64,000 bases of DNA from Marsupella aquatica (taxonomy: Eukaryota; Marchantiophyta). Positions within the stretch are counted from its first letter, which is position 1. Each line of letters begins with the position of its first letter. The translations under genes were made by a program, and so were the position numbers. The stretch is from assembly GCA_973895155.1 (NCBI GenBank), contig OZ316891.1, forward strand, positions 6,138,001 through 6,202,000, read 5' to 3'. The notes beneath the pieces were generated by a model. The model saw nothing but the letters and a program-made list of their open reading frames with translations, made no database searches and was not told the origin of the DNA. Positions 22,735 through 33,710 of this stretch are shown piece by piece.

Positions 22735-23346
22735 TTAGGGTCGCACGATGCTGATGAACTCGTCCGCCAGATCATGATGCTCCATGAAGAGATGCGCTAC
22801 CTCTTGGTGAACTTCTTGGATTGAAATAGTTCTCTTCCGGTACATAGTAAGAATATCCAAGAACTTCAAGTAGACATGCTCTTCACTCTGAAACCGCGTC
22901 TCAACCGTCTTGACGTAGTCCCTGACATGGTTGAAGTCGACCGAGGGCTCCGTGTTCACTCGCCTGTCTTCAGGAAGGAGAGAGATTTTGTACTCGTCGG
23001 GGAGAAACGTGTTGAAGCCGAGAAAGAGGATCGGGTGACCTCTGAGCACATGCTTCACTCTCCTGATCACCTCGCCTCTATCGATTCTCTGAGCTTTCAA
23101 GTCATGTGAGATGTCGATGATGACCTTCAAAAAATCGTTATACTTCTGTTCGTCCGCTAACCTTCTCTTCACCAACCTCAGATATTCGAAGGCGGCAACC
23201 ATGCCCGTGCCCGTCGAGCTATTTCGTGAGGAGGATGCACCGTTTGCAGCCATACTTAGCCCTGACGACCTCAATTGACGATATTGATATTGTAGCGCCG
23301 ATGAACTCATCCACTCGATCAAAATGCTCACTGAAGAGATGGGCAA
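22735..23346 (-). CDS. SIN3-like protein with two PAH domains (truncated paralogue)
   Basis: A 203-codon ORF. After a Ser-rich N-terminus (residues 1-47) it has two paired amphipathic helix domains. PAH1 is at ~48-118 (AFEYLRLVKRRLADEQKYND, FLKVIIDISHDLKAQRID, VLRGHPILFLGFNTFLP). PAH2 is at ~131-203 (DYVKTVETRFQSEEHVYLKF, LDILTMYRKRTISIQEVHQE, VAHLFMEHHDLADEFI). In SIN3 these bind transcription-factor interaction domains and scaffold histone deacetylase complexes. Full plant SIN3-like proteins exceed 1,000 residues and carry a third PAH and the HDAC-interacting domain, none of which is visible. A dominant-negative style short PAH protein is possible, but a truncated pseudogene is equally likely. 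Partial copies lie at 9,090 and 1,310. Confidence 0.7.
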   Translation of the reverse strand: MPISSVSILIEWMSSSALQYQYRQLRSSGLSMAANGASSSRNSSTGTGMVAAFEYLRLVKRRLADEQKYNDFLKVIIDISHDLKAQRIDRGEVIRRVKHVLRGHPILFLGFNTFLPDEYKISLLPEDRRVNTEPSVDFNHVRDYVKTVETRFQSEEHVYLKFLDILTMYRKRTISIQEVHQEVAHLFMEHHDLADEFISIVRP

Positions 23347-23455
23347 CCTAGTGTGAACTCGATCCTAATGCTCACTGAAGAGATGGGCAACAGAGTGTGA
23401 ACTCGATCCAAGTGCTCACTGACGAGATGGGCAACCTAGTATGAACTTCCTGGAC
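23307..23455 (+). repeat. three 51-bp tandem repeats at the SIN3-like ORF start
   Basis: Three units built on GAACTCGATCC-A-TGCTCAC followed by TGAAGAGATGGGCAACCTAG. The outermost overlaps the first codons of the minus-strand PAH ORF, so the annotated N-terminal 13 residues are repeat-derived and the start may lie at an internal Met (MAANGASSS). Confidence 0.8.
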
Positions 23456-23541
23456 TTAAATAGTTGCTTGAGGTACAGAGTTATGCATGACGAGCCCTAT
23501 GCCAGGCTTTGCACTGTGCAAGGAGGGCAGGCCCATAGGGA

Positions 23542-23982
23542 TGTGTGAAAGTGATTTTCTTCCCTAATGTTTTTTGTCTAGACGTTCTTTCTCTGTCCTT
23601 TTGTGAATTTTCCTGCACCGTTTACTGTCCTTACATGTAAAAGGACGCGGGGTGTTTTGACAGTGGGGACTCAACACGTGTTGTGCTCTGCTCTCCCCGC
23701 TCCTGCCTAGTGGATGCTCGATCCTCATATTTATCCTGTTAAGAATTCAAACTAGCTTTTCTCCCCGGGCAAGCAATGCTCTTGGTTGAAGTAGTTATGT
23801 CTGGTTTGATTCTCGGGGAACTCAAAGTCCAATATTCAATAGAGGATTGAAGCTTATTCACTGGAACTCATGGACTTGATGTTTACTATTTTCTGTCTCC
23901 AATTCTCACAGCATTGAGTTCTTCACGTGTATTCTCTCCATGTCTTCCGTGTCCACTTTACTTCGTTTGATACTCCTGATCA
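23542..23982 (+). repeat. copia left LTR
   Basis: About 441 bp, TG...CA bounded. It is the unoccupied form of both MITE sites: GCTCCTGCCTAG at 23,700 and GATTCTCGGGGAACTC at 23,811. Confidence 0.9.
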
Positions 23983-24062
23983 TAGGTTACAGGCCTTTAA
24001 CTTTATTTGATCAATACTCTCATCATTTTACCTCTCCCGGCTTCCTTCTTTTGAGGTTTCTC

Positions 24063-27000
24063 ATGGCATTCACATATCGCAATTCTAGTCATCTGCTGCC
24101 TAAACTTGAAGGAGGCTCGAACTATGAGCAGTGGAATTTACTTGTCTCCTCTGGTCTTGCATCTTCAGGCGGGTGGAAATTTGTTGATGGTACTGCAGTT
24201 CCTCCGGTACAAGAAGTGGACGAGAAGGCCTATCAGTTTCAAGCTCGTTTAGAATCTTACAATGCTCAAGCTGCACATGCTCGTATGATTATTCTCTCTA
24301 CGTGCAAACCACACATTCAAAGTACGCTAGCATCTGTGCTCAATGCGGCCGCTTGCTGGGATAAGTTGAAGCAGACATACCAGCCTCAAGGCATCATTCA
24401 GAAGCACAACACTTGGGCGACTTTCATCAAACTTCAATACCGTGGTGAAGATATGGAGATTTTTACTACAAAATACCGAGATGCTGATCGGTGTGCTGCG
24501 GTTGGAATTGTTGTTGATTCTACTGTCCAAACCATGCAATTCATACACGTTTGGATAAGCATTATGAGCATTGGACAGCCAATGTGCGAGATCACCTTCG
24601 GCGCAATCCAACCGCTTCTCCATCTCTTGATTCTTTGTTACAAGAAGCCAAGGACGAATATCATCTGGCTGTGATTGGTCCCACTCCGCTGCAGCTCAAT
24701 GTGAACACGCCCAATCCCCGGCCTCCTTCGAAGTTGCTCTCCAAGGAAATTTGCAAGTATTGCCATTTACCTCGTCACAAGGAGGAGACCTGCTATTACA
24801 AACATTTACACTTGCGACGTCCGGGTTGGCAGCGAAATACACTTGTTATGGAGCGCATTCAACAGCGCTTCAGGGTACCAATAATGTTCAGGCTTCTCCT
24901 TCTTCTGCTCCTGTACACGACTCTTCTCCAGATCTTGATCTCTTTAATTTTGTGCAGTGCTCTCATTCAGCACAATTGACAGAGCTTCAAGCAGTTGATA
25001 CGGGCACATGGATTGCAGATTTGGGCGCCAATCATCACTTCTGTAATAACCAGAAGCTTTTCCATGACTACACTGCCGATCCGCTTTCCATCAATACGGG
25101 TGCTGGTCAAATCATTTCTCCTGGATATGGCATTGTTGATCTCTCATTACAATGCACTGACCAATCCTTTCGACAGATTCTTTTACACAATGTTCGATAC
25201 ATGCCTAGCAGCGAATTGAATACTATCTCAAAGCATCTTCTTGAAAAGAAGGGAGTCTATTGGCATGGCTGGGAGTCTCGCTTTATCATACAGATTACTG
25301 GTCACGAATTTGCCACCGCAAAATGGCTTGATGGTCTTAAGGTCTTGACGATTCAATCTACATCTTCTTGTGTCCCTGATAAGAGCCATTTTTACGGCCA
25401 AACAGTTACTCTACCTCTCCTTCATCGAAGATTTGCACATCTTCATTCTGATGGCCTCCAGAAAATCATCCAACAGGAACACATTACACTTTCTGGTTCT
25501 CACACTTTGCCATCCTATGAAGTATGCGCTTTGGCCAAATCTTCTCGTGTGATTTCTCGCGAAACTCACACTTAGGCTTCTGCCCCTTTTCAGAAAATCC
25601 ATGATCTTGACCTATGTGGTCCCATCGCTACTGTTGGCATTCAAAATCAGAAGTATTTTCTTCTTCTTACTGATGATCACTCACTTTTTTGTTGGGTCTA
25701 CTCTATTCAAAGTGAGAGTCAAGTTGTCCCTATTGTCCAACAATTTTTTACGGCCATTCAAACTCACTATGCCACAATCATTGCATCTCTTCATTGCGAC
25801 AATGGCACTGAGTTTGGCAGTTAGCAGTTTTTGACTTTCTTATCAACCCAAGGGTGTACCATCACCCATTTGGCTCCATATCACCATACTCAGAATGGTA
25901 TTGCTGAACGATCTAATGGTGTCATTACAGAGCAGGCTTGTGCGATGCTGCTTGACTCTCATCTTCCACCCCGACTCTGGCCAGAGGCTATTAATGCTAT
26001 AGTGTACGTGACCAATCGTTTGCCGACAACTACAAACACGCTTTCTTTATCCCCTGTTGCTGCCTTGAATGAACCATTCCATCGACAGTTCAATTCAAAT
26101 ATTTCTCATCTACGCGTCTTTGGGGCACTTGCTTACGTTCATATACCCCCAGAGACTCGACCTTGTGGTGAGAAGTTTGCTGCTCAAGCTAAGAAGGGAT
26201 ACTTGGTTGGATACGGTGATGGCTTGAATTACCGTATATGGTTTCCGGATACAAATGAGTTTGCGGTATCTGCATACGTTTCCATTGATGAAACGCCGAG
26301 CACCACCTCTCCATTAGAGGCAAGTACATCTTTTGATTCAAGTTTCATTCATCTTGACGTCCCATATCAATGATATTACTTCTCGTATTCCTCCACTTGC
26401 AATTGCGGGTTCTATTTTGCCGAGCACTCCATTTGTTCCATCTCTCATTGATGGCCAGTCACAATCCAGCCCTTCATCTACGGCCAATACTCTCGTCTCT
26501 GTGGAATGTTTTGACAATAACAATTTAATTCCTTCTATCTTTCCCCCTTTGGGTGCAATCTCGCCACAAGAATTGACAGTAGACCTTACAGCTGCAATAT
26601 CTAATATACCTTCAGCTCCTTGACGTTCTGAGCGATCTACGCGGGGAATCCCTCTGCCTCAATTTTCTACTTCTTTGCTAACACGCATTCCATCCACGCT
26701 GCTTTCTTCTTATTTGGCTGCACTTTTTTCAGCCTCCTCTGAGGTGCATAAGACACACAAGGAGGCCATGTCTAGGCCGGATGCTGATTTATGGCAAGCT
26801 GTAGAGAAGAGAGAGTTTAATGAACTTACGAAGTTGAATGTTGCACGTTTAATCCCTTTACCTCTTGGTGCACGTCTTCTCCCATCAAAATGGGTGTACA
26901 CACAAAAAGCAGCGGGCATCTACAAGGCACATTTCGTAGCTTGTGGCGATAAACAACGACCAGGGGAGGATTATGGGATACTTTTGCATTAGTGGTCCGT

Positions 27001-28338
27001 CCTGAGACTTTCCGTGCTATCATGGCTAATGTTGCTGCATTAAATCTCGAGGCTAAGTGTTATGACATTGTTACGGCTTTTTTGAATGCTCTAATGGCTG
27101 GTCAAGCTCCAATCTATGTTCAACCACCTCCTGGCTACGAAACCTATGGTCATCTTGGCCAGCTTCTTGTTTGGCTGCTTTTACGAGCTTTGTATGGCTT
27201 GCGCTAGTCTCCACGCCTTTGGTACATCAAAATCACTGCATACTTAGCTCTGCAGGGCTTCTTTCCTTTACCCTCAGATCCTTGTGTTCTTAAGAATTCT
27301 GATGGCAATCTTATTGTCTTATGGGTGGATGATATTATTACCGTTTCAAAAACTCTTAGCGGCATTGTGTCTATGAAGTCCATCCTCTCCTCCAAGTACA
27401 TGAGGTTCATGAGCTCGGAGATCAGACTGAGTATTTAGGGCTTGCCATCTATCGTGATCGTAGCCAAGGTGTCCTTTACCTTGCCCAACAGAAATATGCT
27501 CTTAAAGTTCTTTCTCATTTTCATATGGAGTCAGCTCTTCCTTTGTCTGCTCCTTCTAGTGGCACTAATCGCCTGCTCCCAAGTGAAATCCCTGCTACAC
27601 ATGATCAGAAGCAGTTGTATCAAGCCATGATTGGCTCTCTCATGTACCTTGCAGTATAGACAAGACCTGATCTTTCTGAGCGTTGTTCTTGACTTGGCCA
27701 GTTTGCTCATAATCCGGCCTTCGAACATCAGAGTTGTGTCAGGCACATTCTTGGTTATCTTCGAGGCACTGTTAATCTTGGCCTCAAGTATGAAGTTGTT
27801 TCTTCTCCTGGCATTGAAATTCATTCAATGAATTTTCAGGGCTATTGTGATGCATCTTTCGTTGATAACAGTGTGGATCAAAAGTCTACATCTGGTTATC
27901 TCTTCAAATTAGCAGGCGGCGCCATCAGCTGGAAATCTCGGAAGCAGCCAATCATCACCACCAGCAATACGGAGGCTGAATACATTGCCTACTCAATTGC
28001 TTGCAAGGAAGCTATCTGGTTGCGGAAACTTCTACAGCAGCTCGATCTCTGCACTTCATACAATCTCTGCACTTACGACGGTTGTGATCTATGGTGACAA
28101 TAAACCAACAATTGCATTAACCATCAATCCTGAGCATCACGCTCAGACCAAACACATTGAAATCCAATGGCATTATGTACGTGAACAGGTTTGCCAAGGG
28201 CATGTGCAGATCAAATATTTGTCTACTGAAATTATGCCTGCTGATTGTTTAACAAAACCGCTTGCTGGAATACGTTTCCAACAATTCATTGAACTCCTTG
28301 GTTTGGTATTGTTTCCTTCTGCACCAAACACACAGTAG
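24063..28338 (+). pseudogene. copia gag-pol polyprotein, broken by frameshifts and stops
   Basis: Translates piecewise in several frames. Gag starts at the ATG at 24,063 (MAFTYRNSSHLLPKLEGGSN) and has a CCHC knuckle CKYCHLPRHKEETC (~24,750). Protease is around 25,010 (WIADLGANHHFCN; the usual D-S/T-G reads DLGA). The integrase zinc region starts near 25,425 (HRRFAHLHSDGL). The DDE core has HCDNGTEF (~25,795) and NGIAERSNG (~25,890). RT has WVDDI at ~27,330 in place of YVDD. RNase H has GYCDASFVDN, TSGYLFKL and SNTEAEY (27,828-28,000), and the C-terminus has KHIEIQWHYVREQV. Stops or shifts occur near 24,540, 24,980, 25,575, 25,830, 27,207, 27,440 and 27,658, so it is non-autonomous. Confidence 0.93.
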
Positions 28339-28517
28339 ATCGTCAATCCAGGGGGTGTGTGAAATGGATTTTCTCCCTTTACTGTTCTTTGTCTTGACGT
28401 TCTTTCTGTCGTTTTGTGAATTTTCTTGCACTGCTTACTGTCCTTACATGTAAAAGGACGCAGGGTGTTTTGACATCGGGGACTCAACACGTGTTGTGCT
28501 ATGCTCTCCCCACTCCT

Positions 28518-28906
28518 GGTCAAGTGCAAGCTAGAGGGGTACCAAAGGAGTCCCCAAGGACTAGCTCAAAAAGGAGAGGGGAAGGACTAGAAATGTCATT
28601 AAGATTTAGTTGAGCACACTCCCAAAAAGGTTGGGCACACTTCCAAACGATTGGGGGCACTGCCAACAATGTTGTGCACACTTCCAAAAAGATTGGGCAC
28701 ACTTCTAGAATTCCCAGACATTTGGACACACTTCCAAACATTTGGCATGCATGATCTAACCTTTCAATCTCACCAAAACAATCCTGGCCATTCCATGTAA
28801 CATTTTGGTCTTTTTGTCCTCTAGTGATTGCTTTTACCAAGGACCTATGTCCTTTTGGTGAAGAAAATGGAGATCCTTTCAGTACCCCTCTAGCTTGCAC
28901 TTGACC
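28518..28906 (+). mobile_element. GGTCAA MITE, copy A (389 bp, TSD TCCT)
   Basis: The ends GGTCAAGTGCAAGCTAGAGG and CCTCTAGCTTGCACTTGACC are inverted repeats. TCCT at 28,514-28,517 and 28,907-28,910 is the target-site duplication, and the left LTR keeps the single-TCCT empty site. The interior has no ORF of note. It carries several repeats of CACACTTCCAAA, also present in copy B, and TTTGTCCTCTAGTGATT. Confidence 0.95.
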
Positions 28907-29023
28907 TCCTGTCTAGTGGATACTCGATCCTCATGTTTATCCTGTTAAGAATTCAAACTAGCTTTTCTCCCCGGGCGAGCAATGCTCTTGGTTGAAGTAC
29001 TTATGTCTGGTTTGATTCTCGGG

Positions 29024-29324
29024 CTCGGGGGTTTCACTTCCACAAAAATGGCATATCACGTGCGACAAAGGATATGGTCATTTTATTGGTTGTAAGGGAA
29101 GACTTAAGAATTTTTGTAGAAGAACAATAGGGTCTTTTAAATTCAATTTTGAGACTTATAAGAACATTACCTAGGGCCTTTTTAATCCAATTTTTGGAAT
29201 ATTCCAAGAATATTCCAACTTTATAGGGGTTAAAAAATAATAATTTTTTCTTATATTTTAGGGGGTCTGAGACCTAAAAACATCACAGGTGATGGGGAGG
29301 TCCCCATATAGTGAGACCCCCGAG
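29024..29324 (+). mobile_element. 301-bp MITE with perfect 8-bp TSD TTCTCGGG
   Basis: TIRs CTCGGGGGTTTCACT and (reverse complement of the right end) CTCGGGGGTCTCACT match at 14 of 15 bases. TTCTCGGG flanks both sides (29,016-29,023 and 29,325-29,332). The left LTR has one TTCTCGGG followed by GAACTC. The 8-bp duplication is characteristic of hAT-type transposition. The interior is AT-rich and non-coding. Relatives lie at 8,073, 14,270 and 15,229. Confidence 0.93.
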
Positions 29325-29681
29325 TTCTCGGGGAACTCAAAGCTCAATATTCAATAGAGGATTCGAAGCTTATTCATTGGAACTCATGGACTTGATGTTT
29401 ACTATTTTCTGTCTCCAATTCTCATAGCATTGAGTTCTTCACGTGTATTCTCTTCACGTACTTCCGTGTGCACTTTACCTCATTTGATACTCCTGATCAT
29501 AGGATTGGTCGGGGCATTATGGGGCAACAGGAAGCAAATATGTGCTGGGGGTGTACATTTCTCTCATCAATGGTCAGCAAAAACAGCTAATCAAATCCAA
29601 CCTCTATGGATCCTTGCCGCCCAAAAGCTTTTTTGTATTGGGACAAAGGACGAAAAAGGCGGGATCCTTTATTATAGTTGT

Positions 29682-32600
29682 AGTCAAACATTATTCACAT
29701 TTCTATGACAATAGAGGTGCCTGACACAAAGTCTTCTGTGGATGAGAAAGAGACTCACGGTCGGCTGACATACACGGCCGGTGGTGACCAGAAGGGAGAA
29801 TAAATTAAAGTCAAGGTTGAGAAGGAGGACTCAAGAAGGTGTGGGTAACCAACATATATTGAGGATGAGTCCTAACACGATTTATTGTCACTGGTCCAAA
29901 TGTCAGGAATCTGCAATCTCAGGAATTCACACAGACACCCCGATCTTGACCATTTTGGCTTGGCTACGTACCCGGTATCAGCTTGAGACCACTGAGGTCA
30001 ATAGATATCAAAAATACAATGAGAGGCTTAGTAAGGCCATCAATAGGCATGTCTTGTGTGGAGAGGTATTAAATAACAACAATGCCCCTTGAACTTGTTC
30101 ACAAACAACATGATGACAAACATCAATGTGCTTGATCCTGATGATGATAAGGAACATCGATGTGCATTGTCCTAAAATGATGAGCAGTATGTGATTTGGC
30201 AAGTTTTTTGTCACCATAGATAACTTTGTGAGCATCCCTCAACTGGGCCCTCACTTAGTATAAAAACTATATACCCACTTGATCAGACCCTTTTAATTTT
30301 GTACCCCTTATATATTATTTTGAGACAATTGTCTCCGCCCTTTCCAATCTTCTATTAAGAGCGCCTAAAGTGTGAGCAACTTGTTTATAGTGTAGGGTGT
30401 AACCACTAATGCATTAGTTTCATTGATTGACTTAGTCTTACTTTTTCTGGGTTTCCTTGCATCTGAATGAAATCATTAGCTAGCGCATTTCATAGGTTTT
30501 TGTAAAACAAATAATCATCACTATCATCCAAGTACATTCTTGGCTGCTGTTCACAATCAAAGCAGAAGCAATAGATACCTAGCTTGTCATCACGGTTCCT
30601 TATCTAATCATGAATCTCTTACCACTTGGCCGCACTATCAACTCTTCAATAGCTATCAATATTGCACTTTCAAAGTCTGAACTCCATCCATTCTTAACAT
30701 CTTATTGTTCAACTAGCTTGTCTTGCATGCTTCACTAGTACATTTTACCTCCTTTTTCCGATTCTCTCCACATCGGACGTCTTTGTAAAACAAAATATGA
30801 AAAAACCATACATCCGATTCTGCCGGCATTGTAACATGCCATGATGAAAGTATCGGATATCGACAATCGGACTTAAATCAGAAAGTCCGATGCTGAAAGA
30901 ATGGGAAAGTCCGATGCTAAGAGAATGGGAAAGTCCGATGCTAAGAGAATGGGAAAGTCCGATGTTGGGAGAATGGGAAAGTCCGATGCTAGGAGAATGG
31001 GAAAGAGCAAAACAATGAAAATGGGATACACATTGGAGCGGACGCAGGGTGCTCAGGTCACCCATCTCTTCCTTTGTATATTTACTTTCATTTTGCAACC
31101 ATGAGCGAGGTGCCCATCTCCTTTGACATTTCAACTCTTCATTCCTCAACTAAGTGGTCACCCATCCCAATTGCTATTCCTCCAACATGAGCTTAACTTT
31201 GTGGTTCTTATCCCTCACAATGTACATGCAAGCTTAACACTTTTATTGTTTGACTTGGAGTGTTTAGGGATTTTATACACTTCTAAATTTATTAAGAGCC
31301 ATAATTTGGACCTAAGCTGGGCAGAGTCGGGAGAGGCCAACAGGAAACATGCAACAATGCAGCCCCAGCCAAGCTAGAGGCAGCCAGGGTCAATGACAAC
31401 ACAGCCCGGGCCGGGGAAATGAGGATGCAACGATAGTGGCAAGGGTGGAGCAAAGACGCAACCAATGCGCCTCGACTATGGTGATAGAGAAATGGAGGGG
31501 AGGAGAAATGGATTAGCCGACCCACCCCTCCGCAAACTATACTAAGGGTTCAAAATGTAATCGTGAGGGAAGCGACAACCATCCAATGGGAAGACCAAAA
31601 GAAATCTCAATGACGGATCTTAGGTAGTTAACCTGAGTTACTTTTCTTAACCAATGACTCAAACGAGAGGCAGAGTGATAAATACAAGAAAAGAGTGGCA
31701 ATGTAGTGATTATGCCACAAAAGTGTGGCATTAGACTAATAAATCCCAGTTTTGCTCTATCATGATATTGCATGTTTGCATCGAGTGATCTATAATTACG
31801 ATTACCCTCTTACATTCCCTTGGAGCAATCAATAGAAATTTGGGGTCATTCGTGAATAGTAAAGCCCTCCTCCATCCAACTTGACATGAGATCATTATAG
31901 TTTATTAGTTATGGAAGATTAATATTTTGGTCCTTCCAAAGCCTTGGCGTCAAGGGCAGCTCCCGATTGTCTCATCTTTCATCAACTATGTTGTTGTTGG
32001 ACTTGCAACAAAGACTACATGGGACAAGCAATCTCCTTTTAGATGATAAATTTTGATTTTGCATGTTGAGCAAATATTGCCAAAAGGGAACAATATTTTG
32101 GGGTCTTGGAAGGAGGCAAGAACAACATTCAATTAAGTCCATTTGCCTCAAGTATGAAGTCATTCAAACATGCAAGAATGATTGTATCCTCTTTTCTAGG
32201 AAGAGTATGTCGGTGCAACTACATGCCCCATCTAACACAATAGGAATTTGTCGTTTTGCCAAAATGAAAATTTCCCATTCTCCCAACATTGGACTTTCCC
32301 ATTCTACTAGCATCGGACTTTCCCATTCTCCTAGCATCGGACTTTCCCATTCTCTCAGCATTGGACTTTCCCATTCTCTCAACATCGGACTTTGCCATTT
32401 TACCACAATCGGATATAATATCCATTCTTATCAACTACGGAACTTTTCCGATCAATATTGAAACGCACATCATTTCCGTTACAAAAAACATCGGACATAT
32501 CAATCAAATTTTTTGTTAGGGGATCCGATGTATTTTGTAATAGATATGATCCATTTTTTACCGCATCAGAAAGGTTCCGTTGTAAATTACATCAGAAATG

Positions 32601-33060
32601 AAGATATCCAAAGCCGAGAGTATGGCATATTGCCATTTTGTGATAATGGGAATTTCCAATTCTAAAAGAATCGGACGCCGGTTGTTTGCAAAAATTGAGC
32701 ATCGGAAATCAGCTAAATATGTACTAGTGCTTGGATGGATCACTAATTAAAAATTAATTAAATTCAGATCCAATATAACCAAAAACAATTATTCCACAAA
32801 CTCAGTTGCCAATTTAACTGCCATTCAAAGTTCACTACTGCTCTCATTTTACATACATGAAAGTTTGACTGCATTCACCAGAAGGTTTCGAAGTATATAA
32901 TTTGATTATGCTTGCTTGCAAGAAACACGATTGAAGGTTATGGAATGGACACGCCCTTTTATTGATGTACCATCAAAAACAATTCAGCTGGTCAACCTAA
33001 CGTTAACTAGCTACCTTGCGTTGATCTTGGTTACTTTCCTAATCTAAAACATGAAAGACA
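29682..33060 (-). repeat. right arm Z of large inverted repeat, split by CACTA element
   Basis: Reverse complement of 3,060-4,443. The arm runs 29,682-30,732, then the CACTA insertion, then 32,733-33,060. Confidence 0.9.
30733..32729. mobile_element. non-autonomous CACTA (En/Spm-type) transposon, 1,997 bp
   Basis: Starts CACTAGTACATTTTACC and ends AAATATGTACTAGTG, an inverted CACTAGTACA terminus. CTT at 30,730-30,732 and 32,730-32,732 is a 3-bp TSD as made by CACTA transposases. The paralogous empty site is at about 3,381-3,400 (GATCCATCCAAGCAAGACAA). Both subterminal regions carry short repeats with the core GGAAAGTCCGATGCT (24-bp unit, 30,880-31,010) and its inverse CATCGGACTTTCCCATTCTC (32,270-32,400), the expected transposase-binding arrays. 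No transposase domain is present. The frames at 30,745-31,149 and 32,063-32,461 are translations of the repeats. Confidence 0.93.
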
Positions 33061-33072
33061 ATTATCGTGACC

Positions 33073-33710
33073 CTAAAGTAGCTCCCAATCATCTCATCTT
33101 TCATTGACTATGTTGTTGTTGGACTTGCAACAAAGACTACATGGGACAAGCAATCTCCTTTTAGGTGATAAATTTTGATTTCGCATGTTGAGCAAATATT
33201 GCCAAAAGGGAACAATATTTTGGGGTCTTGAAAGGAGGCAAGAACAACATTCAATTAAGTCCATTTGCCTCAAGTATGAAGTCATTCAAACATGCAAGAA
33301 TGATTGTATCCTCATTTTAGGAAGAGTATGTCGGTGCAATTACATGCCCCATCTAACACAATTAGGACTTTCCGGCCCATTCTAACACAATAGAAATTTG
33401 TCTTTTTGCCAAAATGAAAATTTTCTCATTCTCCCAGCATCGGACTTTCCCATTCTCTCAACATCGGACTTTGCCATTATATCACAATTGGATATAATAT
33501 CCATTACATTCTTATCAACTACAGAACTTTTCCAATCAATATTGAAATGCACATCATTTTCATTACAAAAACCATCGGACATATCAATCACATTTTTTTC
33601 AGGGGATCCGATGTGTTTTGTAATGGATATGATCCATTTTTTACCGCATCGGAAAGGTTTCGTTGTTAATCACATCGGAAATGAAGATATCCAAAGCTGA
33701 GAGTATGGCA
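33073..33710. mobile_element. partial second copy of the CACTA element right half
   Basis: Collinear with about 31,951-32,637 of the complete element, including CTATGTTGTTGTTGGACTTG, subterminal CATCGGACTTTCCCATTCTC and ATGAAGATATCCAAAGC. It begins right beside the end of arm Z and is cut at GAGTATGGCA by a new CACTAGTACA terminus. Confidence 0.8.

Larger units (their letters stand above)
20970..22830 (-). repeat. right arm Y of large inverted repeat
   Basis: Reverse-complement match to 9,080-10,835. The match starts near the GTTACAAAAACAATGA-GCAAAA segment and ends in the SIN3-derived sequence. Confidence 0.9.
23542..29499 (+). mobile_element. Ty1/copia LTR retrotransposon, degenerate
   Basis: LTR - gag - protease - integrase - RT - RNase H - LTR, the copia order. 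The left LTR (23,542-23,982) starts TGTGTGAAA and ends TGATCA. The right LTR (28,356-29,499) has the same ends but is enlarged by two MITEs. The right LTR is preceded by CCAGGGGG, a polypurine tract. The sequence after the left LTR (TAGGTTACAGGCC) is at best a decayed initiator-Met tRNA primer site. Flanks AGGGA and TAGGA resemble an imperfect 5-bp TSD. The element lies in the right half of the inverted-repeat region and separates arms Y and Z. Confidence 0.92.
28356..29499 (+). repeat. copia right LTR, with two nested MITEs
   Basis: The same LTR as at 23,542, expanded from 441 to 1,144 bp by the elements at 28,518-28,906 and 29,024-29,324. Without them and their TSDs the two LTRs align end to end. 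Confidence 0.93.

Noticed and set aside
30745-31149. 134-codon minus-strand ORF with HSPSIGLSHS-type repeats (also 32,063-32,461)
   Set aside because: Translation of the CACTA subterminal 24-bp repeats.
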